64,000 bases of DNA. It comes from Actinomucor elegans. Lineage: Eukaryota > Mucoromycota > Mucoromycetes > Mucorales > Mucoraceae. Under the pieces are notes generated by a model. It ran no database searches, was not told the DNA's origin, and saw only the letters and a list, made by a program, of their open reading frames with translations. The stretch spans positions 1,860,001 to 1,924,000 of the forward strand of contig JAMSLZ010000001.1 in the NCBI GenBank assembly GCA_026027325.1, written 5' to 3'. This document shows, piece by piece, positions 62,243 through 64,000 of the stretch (positions are counted from its first letter, which is position 1; every line of letters starts with the position of its first letter). A program made the position numbers and the translations under genes.

Positions 62243-64000
62243 ATGATGAAAAGGCGTAATCTCTCTTTAGGCATCTTATTATTATTGTTAGTTAATATGA
62301 TACTGAGCGTGTATTCTGTAACCGTGTTGCCACGAAAATCATCTCGTATATAAATATCAAACAAATACTTTTTGCTTTTATTAATTGTATTGTCTTAGGC
62401 TGTGCTTTTCTCAACCGCAAGATTTATTGCTATGGCGGAGCTCTTTCATTTCTAAATGAATGGCCAATCAAGTCAACTAGTGAGCTATTCTCTTTAGATA
62501 TATATGATAGAAGCCTTCAAAACAACATCAATAGTGGCTGGCAATATACTTTATCACAAGAAAACGCTGTTCTTGGGTCCACTGGGCGTGGATATCCTCA
62601 GGCTGTCCCGCATCCAGATGGTACTAGTCTTCTCATTACTGGTGGAGTTACTGATAAAGAGAATTTGCAAATCAACACTGTCTTGTATAATGCTTCATCT
62701 AATACATGGATAGCAGTAAATGGCTTACCGGATGCAGATAATGGCGGTGAAAGACAAATGTATACTTTTCAGTATGAAAACAGGACTTGGCACCTAATTG
62801 TACTAGTATAGATATCATGGTGTGGGTGTTTATGCTCCGGAAACTGACTGCTATTACTTTCACGGCGGCTATCAATGGTACAATTTCATTTAATGCTTCC
62901 ATACTTAGTAATTTGTCTAACAGTAAGGACTCAATCTTCTAGGTTGGCTAAAGGGGGTATACATACATGGTTTTTTGATTCCCCAAGCCATAATAACTTT
63001 ACTGGATTGCCGCTATCTGGTAATAATCTGACAAATGTCATGTTTTTGGGTTATTATCGAATGACATCCTTGTCTTTGAACAGTGGTAGTGCTGCTGATG
63101 TAAGTTAATATGTATGTTTTTTTTTGCTGTTTACTAGAATTTATTATAAATGCTCACAGGTTTGGGACTTGCTACCTACTCAAAGCAACATCCCTCAAAT
63201 AAGTTACTTTCAGCATTCTGGCGTCTATCATTCTAAATCACGCACCATCTACTACTTTGGAGGAAAGTTCACCAACGTTTTTAATTTTAATGGAGATTAT
63301 TACCAGTCGCTTGGTGAAAGTTTCACATTCAACACTGCTACCTCCAATTGGGGTAAACAGATTCTTAATGGGCCTACACCACAACCAAGAATGTTCCATA
63401 CCACGACTTTATGTATGTATCGTTTCATTTATATACTTATATAAAGCATTTAACTAACTAACAATACTATTCTCTTAATAGTACCTTCATCGAATGACGT
63501 ATTATTGTATGGAGGGGCAGATGGAAGCTCGTCTGGTATATCTACAAACGAAAAGTGTACAGTGCTTTGTTTGAAAGAGGATTAATCTACCTTTTTTTTA
63601 TTTTTATTTTTACTATTAGCGCTTGAGTTATTTTGCTATACTGTTAACTTAGAAAATTTCACTTGGACTCCTCATGGCTACTTGTGGAACCCTAACGATA
63701 ACTCTAAGGCTCGATCGGAACATGAAGGTAGGCTATCTCTGATATATGTATATGACCAATTTATAGTAGCTTTAAAGTATCATTGACATATTATATGAAT
63801 GATAAGCTGTTCTTGCCGGTACAGATCTATACATTTTGTTTGGCGTCCTTAGCAACAAAAGCCTCACTAGCACCATATTGATATTGGATGTCTCAAATCC
63901 TGCTGTATTGTCATTCAAAGAGGCCACTGATATCTCACCAGCAGCTACTAGTGAAGCCTCTAATGGAGCCACCGTTGGTGGAGCCGTTGGCGGTGCTCTT
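62243..64000 (+). CDS. Kelch-repeat membrane protein, second copy, 3' end outside window
   Basis: Eight exons are visible: 62243-62345, 62399-62759, 62812-62877, 62943-63099, 63160-63412, 63482-63535, 63620-63727, 63807-64000 and beyond. A signal peptide (NLSLGILLLLLVNMILSVYS) opens the protein, followed by Kelch blades with KIYCYGGA, LLITGGV, CYYFHGGYQ, TIYYFGGK and VLLYGGA. The last bases encode a Gly/Ala-rich segment (GGAVGGAL) where the paralogue at 3605-5754 begins its membrane helix, so the anchor and tail should lie just beyond the window. Intron positions and phases match those of the first copy throughout, while the protein sequences are well diverged. The ATG at 62243 is followed directly by a second ATG. 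Function as for the paralogue: surface or secretory beta-propeller, ligand unknown. Confidence 0.85.

Noticed and set aside
62926..62942. Earlier acceptor AG for exon 4 of the second Kelch gene
   Set aside because: Gives a stop codon after a few residues; the AG at 62941-62942 continues the propeller.

Overview
This window looks like nuclear DNA of an early-diverging filamentous fungus, most likely Mucoromycota (order Mucorales). The genes are broken by many short introns of about 45-75 nt, the spacers are long, AT-rich and full of poly-A/T runs, and the proteins are fungal. Several protein types argue against Dikarya: an E2F partner of the DP family, a TEAD-like TEA factor with a C-terminal YAP-binding-type domain, and a sphingomyelin-synthase-family enzyme. 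The species assignment is inference. All exon joins below were read by eye from GT/AG sites, reading frame and family similarity; no RNA evidence or database search was available.

Left part (1-22 kb): a multi-pass membrane protein running off the left edge; a 578-bp near-perfect hairpin; a nine-exon Kelch membrane protein; a gene-poor 4-kb spacer; then a compact plus-strand run of a mitochondrial PDK-type kinase, 6-phosphofructo-2-kinase/fructose-2,6-bisphosphatase and a large Zn2Cys6 transcription factor. A CBS-PB1 membrane protein follows after another spacer.

Middle part (22-44 kb): repeat-rich spacers flank a DP transcription factor, a phytanoyl-CoA dioxygenase-family enzyme, a small acidic protein of unknown function, a sphingomyelin-synthase-like enzyme (minus strand), the COPII coat gene SEC24 with a small convergent gene 11 bp away, and a U6 snRNA gene with its own TATA box and T-run terminator.

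Right part (44-64 kb): a DYRK-class kinase, a transcription factor with two tandem Zn2Cys6 clusters, a small RRM-like protein, a tRNA threonylcarbamoyladenosine dehydratase, an Snx41/Atg20-like sorting nexin (minus), a TEAD-like factor (minus) and a second Kelch gene cut by the right edge. That gene shares all seven visible intron positions and phases with the first Kelch gene.

The genes do not form one pathway. The closest functional grouping is PDK next to PFK-2/FBPase, two regulators of glycolytic carbon flow. The signals least explained by ordinary annotation are the 242-bp-arm hairpin at 1536-2113 and a dispersed intergenic repeat family. The family has a core like GACATTTAACCGAGATC followed by the dyad GATCTATAGATC. 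It recurs at least ten times in both orientations and in places forms inverted pairs that look like ends of non-autonomous elements.
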